From the NCBI GenBank assembly GCA_022577435.1, contig JAKOON010000012.1, forward strand, positions 364,001 through 428,000: a DNA stretch of 64,000 nucleotides, given 5' to 3'. The position numbers and the translations under genes were made by a program. Shown here in pieces: positions 11,715 through 24,900 of the stretch; positions within the stretch are counted from its first letter, which is position 1; each line of letters starts with the position of its first letter. Source of the DNA: Embiotoca jacksoni. Its lineage: Eukaryota > Chordata > Actinopteri > Embiotocidae. The notes beneath the pieces are model-generated. The model was not told the DNA's origin. It saw nothing but the letters and a program-made list of their open reading frames with translations, and searched no databases.

Positions 11715-13406
11715 GTAACACCACCAAACCCACCGCGCCCGCCATGCTGCTTTTTTTTTTTGTTGTTTTTTTTTTTCTCCCCGCACCAACCTGACTCTCC
11801 ATCCCATCTTCTTTCCCCCCCCCCCCACCCCTCCTCCCACCACCCCGTGCCCTCACGCCTCCTCTACAGCCTCCGTTTTAATGGCCTCCGATATGTTTGT
11901 TAATTGCAACGATTCACGAGATGTGCTGATGGGGAGGGAGGGGAGGGCGACTCCATGTGGGGTGGAGTGTGTTTTTTTGTATGTGCGTTCACATTAAATC
12001 ACTCTGCTCTCAATGCCTTTCTCAGGAGGCTTTCAGTGGGCATCTGTCCTCGAAGCACCAGGTTTTTTCTTTCCCGTTTGGGAATTCTCATGCCAATCCT
12101 CACACGCGTGCCCCGACATGGCGGCGGCTGCCATTTTGGAGATACAGTACAAGCTGTGCCTTCTGGAAAACACAAGAGGCACAATTCACAACTCAATATA
12201 GTTGAGCAGTTTAAGAATTTGTGCGCTATATTTTGGCCGGAGACCTAAAATAAGGTGGTAGAGTTTCATTCAAGGATTTTTTTTCTTTTCTTTTGCAGTC
12301 TGCTCTAACAGAATAATGACTTTTACATGAATTAATAAAAATCTCTTTGGTTTTTCTTCAACTCCTTGAATTGAGGTCAGACAAAATGTCAAGGCGGGCG
12401 CATCGGTCGAGTGGAAAGCGATAATATCTATGAATCACTATCCACATTCTCATACGGGAACACTGCAGCACATCACAAAACCGACATAAAGAAGCAAAGA
12501 GGCAGACAGAGAAGAGATAGTGAACAACTGAGAGTCTCGGGTATCTCGAGTATCGGGAGGGCAGCAGGTGCTCAGGCAAGTCGAGTGTTGTTCTCCATGG
12601 GCGAGTGGCATTATTTCAACCAGGGGAGCTCCCAACTTTTGAAAACCGCTTAAACCAAAACACCAATTAGCGTCGGCTGGGCTTGATTAAGTAAGGCAGC
12701 CGGTAAACAGTGGACGCCATTGTCCTCGAAACAGAGAGCTCCCTTTGTTTGTGTCTGTGGTGTGTAGGTCAGAGACAACACTAGTGCTAACTTACAGTAG
12801 GGTGCCAGTCCATATGGGGGTAACAGAGAGACTGCTGCTACCCCCTGTTGGGTCAAGGTGAGAAAAGACAAAGAGACTGTTGCCAAAGACAGGAAAGCAT
12901 CCCGTCATCAAAGATTTAAGGTTTTACAAATTTATCAGAACCCTCAAAATCTATTGGCCAAAGTTTGAAAGAAAAGTGTTTAATTTCACCGAAATTTTTG
13001 TTTCTAAAACTTCTTCACTGATTTCTTTTATTTAGAAAGAATAAACCTCGCGAAGATACCACGTCTCAAATTAGGTCATTCCAAGCTTTTCCGCATTTGC
13101 ATTTTTGACGATTTAAAAGCGAAGGCGTCGCTTGGCTTTCCTGATGAGTGCTGTGGTAACTGTGTCAAACCCTAAAGTGCACTAATCACGGCCAGGCCTC
13201 CATAAACAGGTGGTAGATTGAGCAAAAGGGGGCCGGGGCCATTCTCAATTTACTGTGTAAATTATGCAGAGCCCAAAACAATGCAAACAGTAGACAGTGG
13301 AGTGGCTGGAGTTGGCTAATGAGATGATGAGAAGCCTGGGAGGGCTGGGAGCTGATGGAGGAGAGGGGGTGGGCACGGCCGGCAGCTTGTGTCTGGATCA
13401 GCGTAA

Positions 13407-13408
<2 letters not shown>

Positions 13409-13455
<47 letters not shown>
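13409..13455. repeat. (GT)n microsatellite
   Basis: About 23 uninterrupted GT units. Confidence 0.97.
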
Positions 13456-13458
<3 letters not shown>

Positions 13459-14061
13459 GTCTAGGGGAGCTTTGGCAGGGGAGCAGACACTGTCCTGTCT
13501 GCAACAAACCCCACCATCAGCACCCCTCCTGCCCAGACTGAGAGCTGCGGAGGGAGGGGAAGGTTAGCAGGCAGCTGGGGCACCCTGCCCCCATTGCTGC
13601 CGCAAGAGCACCAGCCTTGGGAACCTCTGTGGCAGGGGTCCCCCCCAACACTGGCACGTAGGGGCCCCCTAAAAAGTCTGGCTGCAACCCCCACCCCCTC
13701 CACCCCACCCCCCCATCACTACCATCCCCTCCTTCGCTCTTGTCTCCCCCAACCATCACCACCCCCCTTCCAGCCTAATGTGAGGCTGGGGGCCTGGGAA
13801 GGACTTCAAGTTCATGGCCAGACCTCCTATTGAGCTGACAGCCTGACTGTTTGCTCAATTCGGCTCCCTATTCAGAGCCATGCTGGAGGGGGGGGGGGGG
13901 TTTGAGAAAAAGAGGCTGGAGGATGCGGGGAAGGGGGTGGGGGGGTGGGGGGTCTGCCGCTAGATGGGACACCATAGCACCGTGATAGCTATTCATTCAG
14001 CGATGGGGAGACAAGTAAAAGAGCGAGGGAGGAGGAGTGAAGAGGGACCGGGGGTGTGGGG

Positions 14062-14090
14062 GTGTGTGTGTGTGTGTGGGGGGGGGGGGG
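14062..14090. repeat. (GT)n followed by poly-G
   Basis: A short GT array runs into a 12-base G run. Confidence 0.9.
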
Positions 14091-14261
14091 TTCGAGTCGC
14101 GGGTGCATAAATAAAAAGTGAGGAATCTCGGCTCAAAGTTTGCTTTGAGCGGTGTGCGCCTCTCTCACACTCTTTTAGACTCTTAATTACCGGCGCCTTC
14201 CACTTTTCTCTCTCCCTTTCTCTAACTATCCTCCCACCCCGCCCCACCTCTTCATCCCCAT

Positions 14262-14263
<2 letters not shown>

Positions 14264-14301
<38 letters not shown>
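14264..14301. repeat. (CA)n microsatellite
   Basis: About 19 CA units, opposite in orientation to the GT array at 14062. Confidence 0.97.
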
Positions 14302-14306
<5 letters not shown>

Positions 14307-15094
14307 GCACTGGCAATCATTCTCATCATCCTCTCTATCCCCTGGTTTTATTAGGCCACATGCTGGGGCTGTAAATTTACCATTAACAAGCTTATTCACT
14401 GTAGTCCTCTCTACAAAACAAGACCATGATGCCAATAACTCAAAGCGACACCAATACCCGAAACTGCCTTTTATGCCACCAACCCCCCCCCCCCTCCCCC
14501 CTTTCCAAACAACACCGTAATGCTAAATGCCAAGGCTAACGTGGCGCTGGCTAATAGCTCCGGCGGTGTTAATGAGCATGATGGTTGTTGATTTCCGCCG
14601 TTAAGCCGCACGGCTGCATTATTGCTCCGTTTCTGAACTCGCTGACCCGCCGTAATATTTTAAGTTGCTCGTCTGAGCTGCTTGAAAATGGAACGCGCGC
14701 ACACACACACACTCACAAAAAAAACGGGGGGGTTTGATAGCCTTCTGAAGTCCAACTCAGCCCAGCTTAGGGTGCGTCACATGCTTCCTCTTTGTATTAG
14801 CAGCTTGCGGCGTACCAGGCTCCCGTTAAGGCCTTTCAACTTCAGCCTCAATCCCCCCCCCCCCCCCCACCACCACCCCCCTTCAGCTGGTACGTGGAGC
14901 CGCGCTTACCCTCGGCCGCACGCAGCACACGCAAGGAACACCCTCCGATAACTCGTTGCCCGTGTTTAAAAATCGATGAGGGCGAGTCCGCTTCGGGTTC
15001 GCCTAAATTGGAAGTCCGCTGTCTCAAATGCCGATCCCCAACTGGCCCCGCGGCGTGTTTCTGTTGGCCTGACGTCGTCTTTTCTCTTTCGCAG

Positions 15095-16279
15095 GTGAAT
15101 GTCGGCGGTTCGGGAGGATTCGGGCCGGGCGGAACAAACGATGGAGGGACAGCGGGGACTCCTCCTTCGTTTGCTGCCTTTGGGCCGGAGTAAACGGGGG
15201 ACGGCGTCGGGCGCCCGCGGTCCGCACGATGATCCCTGCCGCGACGTCGGAGCGCTGTTTTGGCGTCTCCTCGACGCTGCCGTGTTGACGCGTTGTTCGA
15301 CCCGACAGTCAACCCGGCCCGTTTGTGAACGCCTTTTGGACTGCGACTGCAGGGACTCGGGACAGAACGTCAGCTGGACGAACTGGTCCACGATTGTGAC
15401 TAATGTGTTACTTTATTCAATTATTTGTACTTTTTTTTTTTTAAGGTGTGTCACTGAATTTTGTAATTATTATCTTGTATATTTGCCCATAAACAATGTA
15501 ACCTAGACAGGAAGCAGTGTAATTGTTCCCTCTAACTCACATAGGCTCCACTTACTGTAGGTTGTATTCGATGAGGCATAGCCCACGTTTTTGCTCCGTT
15601 TTTGTTGTAGTTGCTAGGACTCAAAAAGACACGTGAATGTGAGACCCACGGCAGCGGTGAATAATACTGCACTGCGATTGGACAGCTCCATGTGTCGGCC
15701 GACACAGTGGCGAAGGAGTGAGCTGTCGTCTTTATACTCTATGCAACTGTTCTTCCCTTTTTTTTGTATTGGGTAAAGACCCTTTCATCGTTACGTTGGA
15801 CCTTTTATTTAATTTTTTTTTGGGCTACCGGTTTTATAGACATTCTTTCAGACGACATTAAGAGAAATGATTTCTGAGGAGCCTACGTTCCCGTTGTTAA
15901 TATATTGAAAGAGATATTACAGTCAGAGTGTGTGTAAGTGTGTGACAGATGAAAAGAGTACAGCTCGGTGTCATCGGCGGATGGATTGAATCTCATATTT
16001 GCAGCCTTAACTGACTGTGATTTGAGTGTGCAGCCATGAGCCACAGTCTGATTTAATATTCCTGAAGGTGGGAGTGTGTTTGAGCAGCAGGAAGTAGCTC
16101 CTGGCTGCGTGTACACACAGAACATGCCACGCTATTTTAAACCGGCTTCCCAGCAGGCTATGCAGTTTGCTTCATAACGGTTACCTGCTTTGCCGTAATG
16201 ATACGTCTTTGGGTGAGACATGACAAATACATTGGCTTCAAACACCGCCTTAATTTCCTGTTCTTGACATTAACACACG

Positions 16280-16331
<52 letters not shown>

Positions 16332-16930
16332 TACACACGCACACGCCCAAATGCAATAAGGCAAGTACTATCGGCGCCTAATTCATTCGATATTAATTTT
16401 CGGGAAGTGGCAAATTTTTTATTACGATTGATAATCTATGCAAATCTTTTAAATATTACTTTAAACAATCTATGTCTATGCAGTGCTTTTGCAATTGATT
16501 CAAGGGAGACTATCTTGGCCTAATTTAGAAAATGTATTCTTTTGATAATCATGCACATCCCAGTGCTCAAGACAATTACTTATCTGCCTGGATAAGCTTG
16601 AAATTATGTTTTTAATCTCTAGCATAAAAAAAAAAAAAGAAAAAAAAAAGAAAAAAAGAAAAAGAAAGTCACTCTTCTGATATCAGTCCAGAGGCTTGGA
16701 AACCATGAATTGTGGTTTAAAATCATTAAATCCGTTGCACTAAATCTCTTTTTGTTTTCCTTAAATGCAGATCAAACATATCTATTCAGCTTTGACTTGC
16801 ATCACTTATTGTTTTATATACGCACTGATGTTTGTGTTAGGCAGTCTAATTGCTGTGAATAAGTGTTCACCACATGTGCCTTTGAATGGAAAACTGTGTT
16901 GGAATAGTAATAAAGGTTTACATTGAAAAC
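15095..16930 (+). ncRNA. Candidate terminal exon of the mir-9 host transcript
   Basis: The acceptor cgtcttttctctttcgcag ends at 15094 within a GC-rich block (about 14880-15370). The following 1.8 kb has no clear donor and becomes AT-rich, as 3' ends often do. AATAAA at 16909-16914 is followed by a GT-rich stretch (gtgcatgtttttgtttgtg) within about 40-60 bases. It includes a CA microsatellite at 16282-16327. Frames open in the GC-rich part resemble no protein I know. The block could instead be a separate CpG-island promoter. Confidence 0.25.
16282..16327. repeat. (CA)n microsatellite
   Basis: About 23 CA units followed by ATACATACACACGC. It is inside the candidate terminal host exon. Confidence 0.97.
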
Positions 16931-18580
16931 AATGGACATATTGCTGTCGTGCATGTTTTTGTTTGTGCTGGCACGTCATTGGTTGCAGGATGATCCATTG
17001 ATAAGTGGAAAGCTCGTATTGTTCAGCAGCCACATGTGCTGTTGAGGTGTCCTTGGAGCTGTAACTTGAGTTTGGTCACTAGGAATGACACCATTCAGTA
17101 AAATTCACAACTGTAAAAATGTTTTTAAAGTGAGGAAGTATTAATTAAAGCTTTCTATATAAAAAAAAAACAAAAAAAACATAAAAGAATTATCTGAATG
17201 TTCTCAATAGCTGACAGCTCTTCTTAAATGTTTTCGCTTTTTGCAGCAGTCACATCTACAGAGAAATCAACTGCAGTTCAATTCCAGCATTACATTACGG
17301 CCAAATGAAAAGATTATCACAATTCCCTTGAGATCAAACAATTTTCCAAGCAACATAAGGGAGGTGGGTTTATTTTCTGTAGTGTTGAGCATCAAGCTAC
17401 ATGGGAGGAAAACAGTAGAGCTCTGTCCTCTTTTAAATTAAATCAGTGCAAAGATGCTCTCTGTAGTAACCGGTGAAAATCATGACCTTGTCGTTGTCGT
17501 ATAGATGATAAATAAGCCACATGTCCCCCCCCCCCTGTTAGTCCAAATTTAGGGAAAACAAAGAGCACAGCAGTGCTCTCATCCCGGATGGTGATGATCT
17601 GCGTGCAGCGCCGGTGCTGTGCAGGCCACCGCATCCTGTGCGAAACACTTCCCCCTGGATGATTTGCTGTCTGACACCACATATGGCAAATGCGCCAACG
17701 TCGACATATGGGCTCCCTCACAATTCATTAGCATTGTCATGTAAAAAAGGGTAATCCCACTGTAAAACAAATGAAATGTAACCCTTTACAGTACAAGTTG
17801 ATCAAGCAGATCGTTTCATTCATTCCCTCTCTTTTTATGAAGTCTCGTGTAATTCAATGAAGGAGGTTTTTTTTTGTTTTTTTGTTTTTTTAACGCACCC
17901 CCTTGGGTGTCTGCATCCTTGGTTTGTAGCAGCGGAGGCTTTACAAGCCACTCTCCTCTTGTTTACAGCTGCGCTGCACGTTCAAATGAGCCGTAGTACA
18001 CATAAACAGCAGCTTCATGCAAATATTACAGTGCCCTTATTAACCAGGGCAAGCTGCAATTACATTATGTCCCCGGCGTTAACATCCAGACAGCCAAGCG
18101 CTGGTCCACCGTGACAACTCCGCTCACCCTCTGTGTTTCTTGGCTGCGTTATGGCCCTCATAATCTGATTCACAGTTTTTGTCATGCCGCCAAGGAGGCA
18201 AGTTGCATTAGCCAAGTACTATAGGCCTTAATGAACTGAGTGTCAATGTTAAGCACACGAGAGCAAGCTGGAGTGACGACATACAACCGGGCTGTCATTT
18301 TGCAGCCGTGTTGGATCACAGTCTAACTTATTGGTGTTTAAACTCGAAGCTTTGTCAGGTCTCGGTGCAAAAAAAAATACATAAAACCCCCGGTCGCCAT
18401 TTTGCTCGGTGCAGTGGGCACAATCAGCGACAGCGAGTCCTGCGTTTAGGGAGCTATAGAGTTGGGGTGTGGCGACATACGGCACAAAATGGCCGCTTGC
18501 AACACCATATCATGACGGAAGGATTGGATTCCAAGATGGCGCCGCAGTGACATTAACATCACTTGGATTAGATTAGATCC

Positions 18581-18582
<2 letters not shown>

Positions 18583-18615
<33 letters not shown>
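18583..18615. repeat. Poly-A run
   Basis: About 33 A residues follow TTAGATCCATT. It may mark an old retroposed end, but no family is recognised upstream. Confidence 0.9.
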
Positions 18616-18618
<3 letters not shown>

Positions 18619-18879
18619 GAAAGGCCACACATTCAGAAACAATGATTCGATGGACACAAGACTCATTGACGGGATGGGAGGGGGGTGGGAAGGGGAGGGC
18701 GGGGGTCCAAAGTGGGAAATGGCGGGTTTTGGTCCACGTCCAAGGTCTAGGAACTCGGGTGCTGCTCCTTTTCACCAGTTCCTCAGAATCGTCATTGGTA
18801 TGCAGGAATGCGTCCCTAGGAGGCCGTTCTGTATGATTTTGGAGGGAAAGCGTTTGCGACCGGTCACCAGGACAGAAGA

Positions 18880-18902
18880 TGTGTGTGTGTGTGTGTGTGT
18901 GT
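18880..18902. repeat. (TG)n microsatellite
   Basis: About 11 units. Confidence 0.95.
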
Positions 18903-19089
18903 CTTTAGATCCGACCATGGCCGGTGCCCAAAAAAAAAAAAAAAAAAGTGGGCATCTGTCCAGATCTGTCCACCTTTGTGAGCCGCCTGGTCATTCTGTT
19001 CAGTGAGACAAAATGGCTTGAGTCGCTTTGAAGGGTACGTTGTCCTGTGAAACATTCCTTTTTATAATAAATACAGATGATGAAGAAAG

Positions 19090-19091
<2 letters not shown>

Positions 19092-19149
<58 letters not shown>
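19092..19149. repeat. (GT)n microsatellite
   Basis: About 29 uninterrupted units. Confidence 0.97.
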
Positions 19150-19150
<1 letters not shown>

Positions 19151-20547
19151 TCGGGTGGAGATTATCAAGGCTTTCCAGATACTTAATCCTGGCAGTGACA
19201 GCATTGACAGAATAATGCATATTATCCCCCTTTTACACATAAAGAAAACACACAATTAACGAGGGTAAATATGTTTTGTTTTTTTCAGATTCGTAAAGTT
19301 CATTCATGACACGATTGTTCTACTCTCACTGTACAATACACACAGGAGACAGTTTTACTTTTGCTAAAATTACATTATCATCAGTGCGTTTAGGTGCTTT
19401 TGTGCACAATGGGAATAACTGTCACAGCCTTTCTAAATGCAATCCACCTGTGACTCCTAAAACCATCAAACTTTGTACCTCTCGTATTATTTACCTGGGA
19501 ACGTTGCTGTTTGTGTTCCCAGTAGAGAAGACATTAGAAATATGACATGTGGGGAGGTGGCAAAAGAAAAGAAAAATTCACATGGGAAATCCAGTAAGTA
19601 CTGATTTAGGATTATTTATTTTTTACATAAAAATACTTCTAGATTAGATCCGCAGATATTACAAATTACAGGTAGATGGAATCATTTCAACCAGTGGTGT
19701 AAAGTGAGTATATACGTTTTCTGCTTTTTTTTTTATACTTCTGGTCGACTATATTATAAAGGGAAATGATACATTTTTACTTCAATTTAAAAGCTGTGAT
19801 AACCAGAATTAGGATTTTACTCACAAAGCATGTAATCATTTTATAAAATATGACGCAATAAACAAATGAGATGAAAAATTTGGTCAAACTACTGAATGCT
19901 TTTAATGTATTAATGCATTCATTTTTTTTTGACATAAGTTGGCACAACGACTACTTCTACTTTTGATACTTGTTTGTTAATGATACAAAGGAAGAAACTG
20001 ATTTTTTTTTTTTTTGATAAGTTAAATCCTCAATGTTGGACTTAAACTTGGTAATGCTTGAAGGGGTACTTTTGAGTACAGACTCTTTACACTCCACCTC
20101 CTCCTCCCACTGGTTTCAACTGCATTCAAATGACTACATGTCAACTACATATTTGGTCCTGCTTCACTATTGAAACAATGGTTATATGAAATACACAGGT
20201 ATGGAAAACACTGCAACCAAATTTAGTGTTGACCTTGATGTATTGACTAAATCACTGCTAACTGCTATAACGCCATTCAAAACTGGCAAAGTATCCATGA
20301 AGTTATATATGTGTACGGAGTCGAAACTACACGACAACAGACAGGTGTTTCCTTTTGTCAGGAGGACATCTCACTCACTTTGCAGCTTGACAACGCTGCG
20401 TTTTTTCAGTTTCTCTAATGAATTTAGAAGGGTAACAGAATTGTCTCAGTGCATGAGGACCTTCAGTCCTTCAACTCAACTTAAAACATAAAAAAAAAAA
20501 ACTACCAAACTGAGACTGACAAGGTTTTCACCCTCACAGCGATGATA

Positions 20548-20660
20548 CTTCAAATTCAAGTTTTGTCATGTGTACAGGTAGCATGTAGCTTCGGCCGAAA
20601 ACACTTAAGCTCAAAATCCTCTCACACCCCCCTGAAGCAGTTTCTTGGAGCTTATGTATT
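20548..20660. mobile_element. Possible retroelement tail fragment
   Basis: CAAATTCAAGTTTTGTCATG with TGTACAGG resembles the TTCAAGTTTATTGTCATGTGTACA ends of fish non-LTR repeats. Only a short piece is recognisable. Confidence 0.3.
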
Positions 20661-21005
20661 TATATAATGAAGGAGAAATACTCGAGCGGGAGAGAGGTTA
20701 GCAAAACTTGCGGCTCAGGCCTGATGAGTCCGACGTCCGGATCACTGAGGATGCTTTTCTCGAAGGCGAGAGAGCCCTGTTGTGGAATGTCAAGTAGTTT
20801 GGCCGGGGCGGGTGACTGAAGCGGGAAGTGATTTGACTAATGTTTTCCCTTTCATAGCAACTGCTCTCCACCACGTCCCCCTCCGTCCTCCCCAACCGCC
20901 AAAAAAAATAAAACCTCCCCAGAAAAACTTTACGGTGATGTCATTCATATGCAAAACAGGCGTGCTTTTAGCGGGTGAATGTGTGTGCATGCGTCTGTGA
21001 GCGAG

Positions 21006-21011
<6 letters not shown>

Positions 21012-21045
<34 letters not shown>
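21012..21045. repeat. (TG)n microsatellite
   Basis: About 17 units. Confidence 0.96.
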
Positions 21046-21046
<1 letters not shown>

Positions 21047-21147
21047 ATGTGTTGCTTGAGTGGCTGATTCCATTACTTGAAGGACCATTACACTTGCCTG
21101 TCAAAAGCCAAAAGACCTGAGAAAAATTAGCAGATTAAATCACTCTG

Positions 21148-21198
21148 CTCCTCTCCTCCTCCTCTTCCTCCTCCTCCTCCTCCTCTTCTTCTTCCTCC
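21148..21198. repeat. Pure pyrimidine (CTC/CTT)n tract
   Basis: 51 bases without a purine on the + strand, mostly CTC triplets ending in CTTCTTCTTCC. Such mirror-like tracts can form triplex DNA. Confidence 0.95.
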
Positions 21199-21250
21199 AC
21201 CTCTTTTCCCCTGCAAGCATCCAAAGGCTGTTGTTCGCAACCATGCAGGT

Positions 21251-21256
<6 letters not shown>

Positions 21257-21283
<27 letters not shown>
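21257..21283. repeat. Poly-A run
   Basis: About 27 A residues, preceded by TTTT. Confidence 0.9.
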
Positions 21284-21284
<1 letters not shown>

Positions 21285-21925
21285 TAATCTCCTTTGAAAG
21301 CCCCATCAGTATTTGATCAGTGACAGGTCCTAATTTTGGCGACAAAACTCTCAAAAATGACACAAAAAAATAAAAACAGTGATAATAGTGTGAGACACAA
21401 TCAGGGCAGAGCTCCTGGGAACGTGAGTAGCTTGGAGGCAAAATCCTATAAAAAACAGGGGCAACCAGGGAGACTGAAGCTAAATGTGGTTTTAACAGTC
21501 TTGTAAAATCACATGACAGAGACATTCGGGGTTCCTGTACACATTTATTGATGCAGTTGGGCGAAAGGTCAAATGTTGGGGAGGAGGGTTCAACGATTCA
21601 CGATCGGATGGAGGTTTTTATTTTTACCAGTGAAGTCCTGATAAAAATGCGACTAATTTAATCGCAGAAATCGCACCACAAACATAAATCTGAATCTTAA
21701 TCCTGATACAGAGTCCAATCATAGGATGACAGGAATCCAGCAGAGCTTCTCCCTTCAAAAAAACAAAAGAATACATCCCATTTCCCAGAATGTGGGAATG
21801 AAACCCGGATTAGCATTCTGGGAAAACAAAATTCCCCACTCGGGCGTTTGCTACAGACCAGATGGGTGTACCCCTAAAAAAAAAAACAAAAAAAAATGCA
21901 GCATATACAAGGGGGAAGTAGCTGC

Positions 21926-21993
21926 AGAAGAAGAAGAAGAAGAAGAAGAAGAAGAAGGAGAAGAAGGAGAAGGAGAAGGAGAAGAAGAGGAGG
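21926..21993. repeat. Pure purine (GAA/GGA)n tract
   Basis: 68 bases without a pyrimidine on the + strand: about ten GAA-type units, then GGA/GAA mixtures. It is of opposite strand sense to the pyrimidine tract 0.73 kb upstream. Confidence 0.96.
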
Positions 21994-24900
21994 CATTGGC
22001 CCCCAGGGGAAGGTGGAGGAGAGAGTGTTGGAAGGGGAGGAGGTGGTTGTGAGAGGGGGGGGGGGCGCAAAGAGTTAATGCCGACAGCTCAACAAAGGCT
22101 GCCACTGCTACCGAGGGCAGAGAGGAGCACGGGAAAAGAGCTAAGGTCAAGGGGACCTCAGGGGGGTTCAAGTTCAAGGCGACTGTCAGTGTCTGTATTT
22201 TAACAGCTGCACCACACCCACACCGAGCACTTAGAGGTCCATTTGCAACAACAACCGCACCCCCACGTCACCGTTTTTACACCCGGGCTTTAAATCCGAG
22301 GCCGCACACGAACTGGCCATTGTCTCAATCTTGCCATGTTAGGGCCACATTGGAGGCAAAAAGGTAAAAGCGGCGAAGAGGGACGAGGTTCCTCCGGGCG
22401 GATCTCACGGATAATGCGTGAGATTCTGAACTTGCGAACTTGTCGGGAGGGTTGGTGTGTTCGGTGGCATTGTTGTTGAAGTGACAGGAAATGTTCAGTG
22501 ACTTGCATGAAATGCGTTTTTATTCGGTGGTCTCAGACTCTTCAGAGGTGGGGTTGTCTGGATTTTGGAGGGACCGCGGCATGTCAGACATCTAATCGAG
22601 GCAGACTTGTCTGAGAAAAAGAGACATTAGGGAAGAAATGTCCTTTTCTTTGAGTCACAGACAAGAACACATCCTCCACACCCAAATTTCCTCTTTAAGT
22701 TTGTTTGAATCACATCATTTCACGTAGAGTTCATTCACAGCATGTATATATACACACACTCTTATCTGGCGTATATCGTGTAAATATGCTACAAGTGTAT
22801 AATTGCGTCGACATTTCCCCCAAGTTCAGTGGCATATTGAGGGTTTGGACAATATTTGAACAAGCAAACAAGCAGCAACTTGTTTAACATCTCTGCAGCT
22901 CACATGAATGAATTTCCAGCGACCATGGTTATTTATTTTTTGTTATTTTTCTTGAGTCTTTTGTCACTCCCGAACAAGGTTCTTTTGACTCTGTGCAATT
23001 TTAATGTGCATTTTTTGTTCAACTAATTGTCTTCCAAGGCTTTTTTTTTGTAAATGAATTTAGTGTGGGTAAAACTCAGTCAAAGTCAGCCAGTATCTTT
23101 TCATTTCTGAAAGTGGCTTCCTCTGTCTTAATGAGGGGAATTTCTTATGATACTTTTTGAGAGTGTGTTTATACCGACCTGACAAGGGGAATATTTAAAG
23201 ATATTGGAGGCAAAACATCAGATACATCACAGATACTGTGGATGCTTCAGCACAGATTCAAAGAACCATTGCGTAACAGAACACACATCATATGCAGCAC
23301 ATGAACCACTTTTAAATAAACCTCAGTTACAGGTGCTCGGTGCATTAGGTGTAATGGCATTGTTACGTAAAATATTCCATTGTGAAAAAGATAATGTCCA
23401 TAGTTAAATATATCCAGAATGTGTGAGCATAGAAAACAAGATTCTGCTGGATGTGCAGAACAACGGCATAATGAGATTTTTAAAGTCAATTATATCAATT
23501 ATTTCTGCTTCTCTCTCTCATGTCAAAGGTGACATTAGGATGCCAAAACAATTCAGCATGCAAGAAGGAGATGTAATCTGCTCCAACCTTGAAATGTATA
23601 ATGTGTCGTCGCATGCGGGTTCGAGTTATGACGGCCAGGAAGTGATGCCGCCGGTATGGCAGGTGATGCACAACGAAAAGGAAACTGTACTGTAGTTTTC
23701 TCGGACAAACAAAGAAAAACAAAAACACCACAAGCTCAGTGATGATTTATTTTCTTACACACTTAAGGGAAGCCTGAACACTTGATTCAGTTCACATTTG
23801 TCCCACTTAAAAACACTTTTATGTCACACAAGATGCACATGCAAGTCTGCAACGACTGCTCCCCATGCGTCACTTTTGATTCACGACGCTGTACATTCAG
23901 CTCGGTGGATGGGACCCTGTCGGTACTGACTTGGTGATTCACAGGTTAAAAAAAACACGTAAGCATCCCAGTTAGAACATAAATATGACTGCGACAATAA
24001 AGTGGTCTGTTGTCTTGCAAAACACCAAATATTTGCTGACTAGGTGCAGAAAATATAAAAACTTTTTTGTCATTGCTCATGTGATAAATTAATCCAACAG
24101 TTTAAGGTTTGCAGTGAAAAATGAAGCATCTTTGTGGTGGAGAAAAGCAGAAGTTTGAATTGAGAGGGATGGCGATTTTGTCAGTATCTGTATTAGAGAA
24201 GAATAACTGCGGGTTTACTCAAAAAGTGACCTTTAATAACTCGTAAATCAAACTAAATCTGATCTGTGTGACTCTGATTCAGGAGGAGGGACTGATGATC
24301 CGCGTTGTCCTGTTCACGCTGACACAGGATTGAGTTTTTGCTCGCTCTGGTCCAGGAGGGGTGTCACATTACATCAGCTTTGACTAATCTTGACCACAGT
24401 GCAAAAGTTCAAATCCACTTAATGAACTGGAACACAGCGAGTTGTCTGCTGTGATTTAGAGTCCATTGAAAAAAAAGAAAAAAAAAGAGCATATGTTTGT
24501 TTTCCTTTCTGTGACCAGGCAGAGGTCAGAGGTCGGGCAGACCACCACCGCCACCCCATAAAACACAACATCACCGCTGACCCCCTCCCGCCCCCGTCCC
24601 CTCTCCGACCTCCGCACAATGGAAGGTCAATAGGGTGGAAATGTGTGTCGCTGCATCTTTTTGTTGCCTTCGGATGGACTAGACAAACCACAACATGTCC
24701 ACGAGACGACCTCTGACCAGTCAGCCCGCTGGCCGCACAACGCGAGATCTGCGGGACGTGTCAGTGAGGAGATGAATATCTGAACTGCAGCTGCAGTCTC
24801 TTCAAATCAGCACTGACAACCGGAGATAGTGGTGGGGAATTTGTCTCGCACTCATTTGTTTCCCTGTTTAAAGACACAATGTACACACACAATATAAAAA

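Larger units (their letters stand above)
11715..15094. other. Interval between candidate host exons, no coding sequence
   Basis: It contains G-runs near 13888 and 14079, C-runs near 11816 and 14851, and GT and CA arrays. A strong acceptor-like site (tttcttttcttttgcag) ends at 12298, but no donor is clearly paired with it. The part after 14880 becomes CpG-rich. Confidence 0.35.

Noticed and set aside
12285..12298. Additional host exon after a strong acceptor
   Set aside because: The acceptor is good, but no matching donor or exon-like sequence follows, so it was not listed as an exon.
13516..13536. REST/RE1 site near TCAGCACC, as REST controls mir-9 in mammals
   Set aside because: The right half (GGACAG-type) is missing, and no other full RE1 was found by eye.
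14848..15312. 154-codon frame on - strand
   Set aside because: It ends in a poly-glycine stretch from a C-run and mirrors the GC-rich block; it resembles no protein.
21851..22177. Poly-Ser, poly-Glu and poly-Arg frames
   Set aside because: They are three-frame readings of the GAA/GGA tract.
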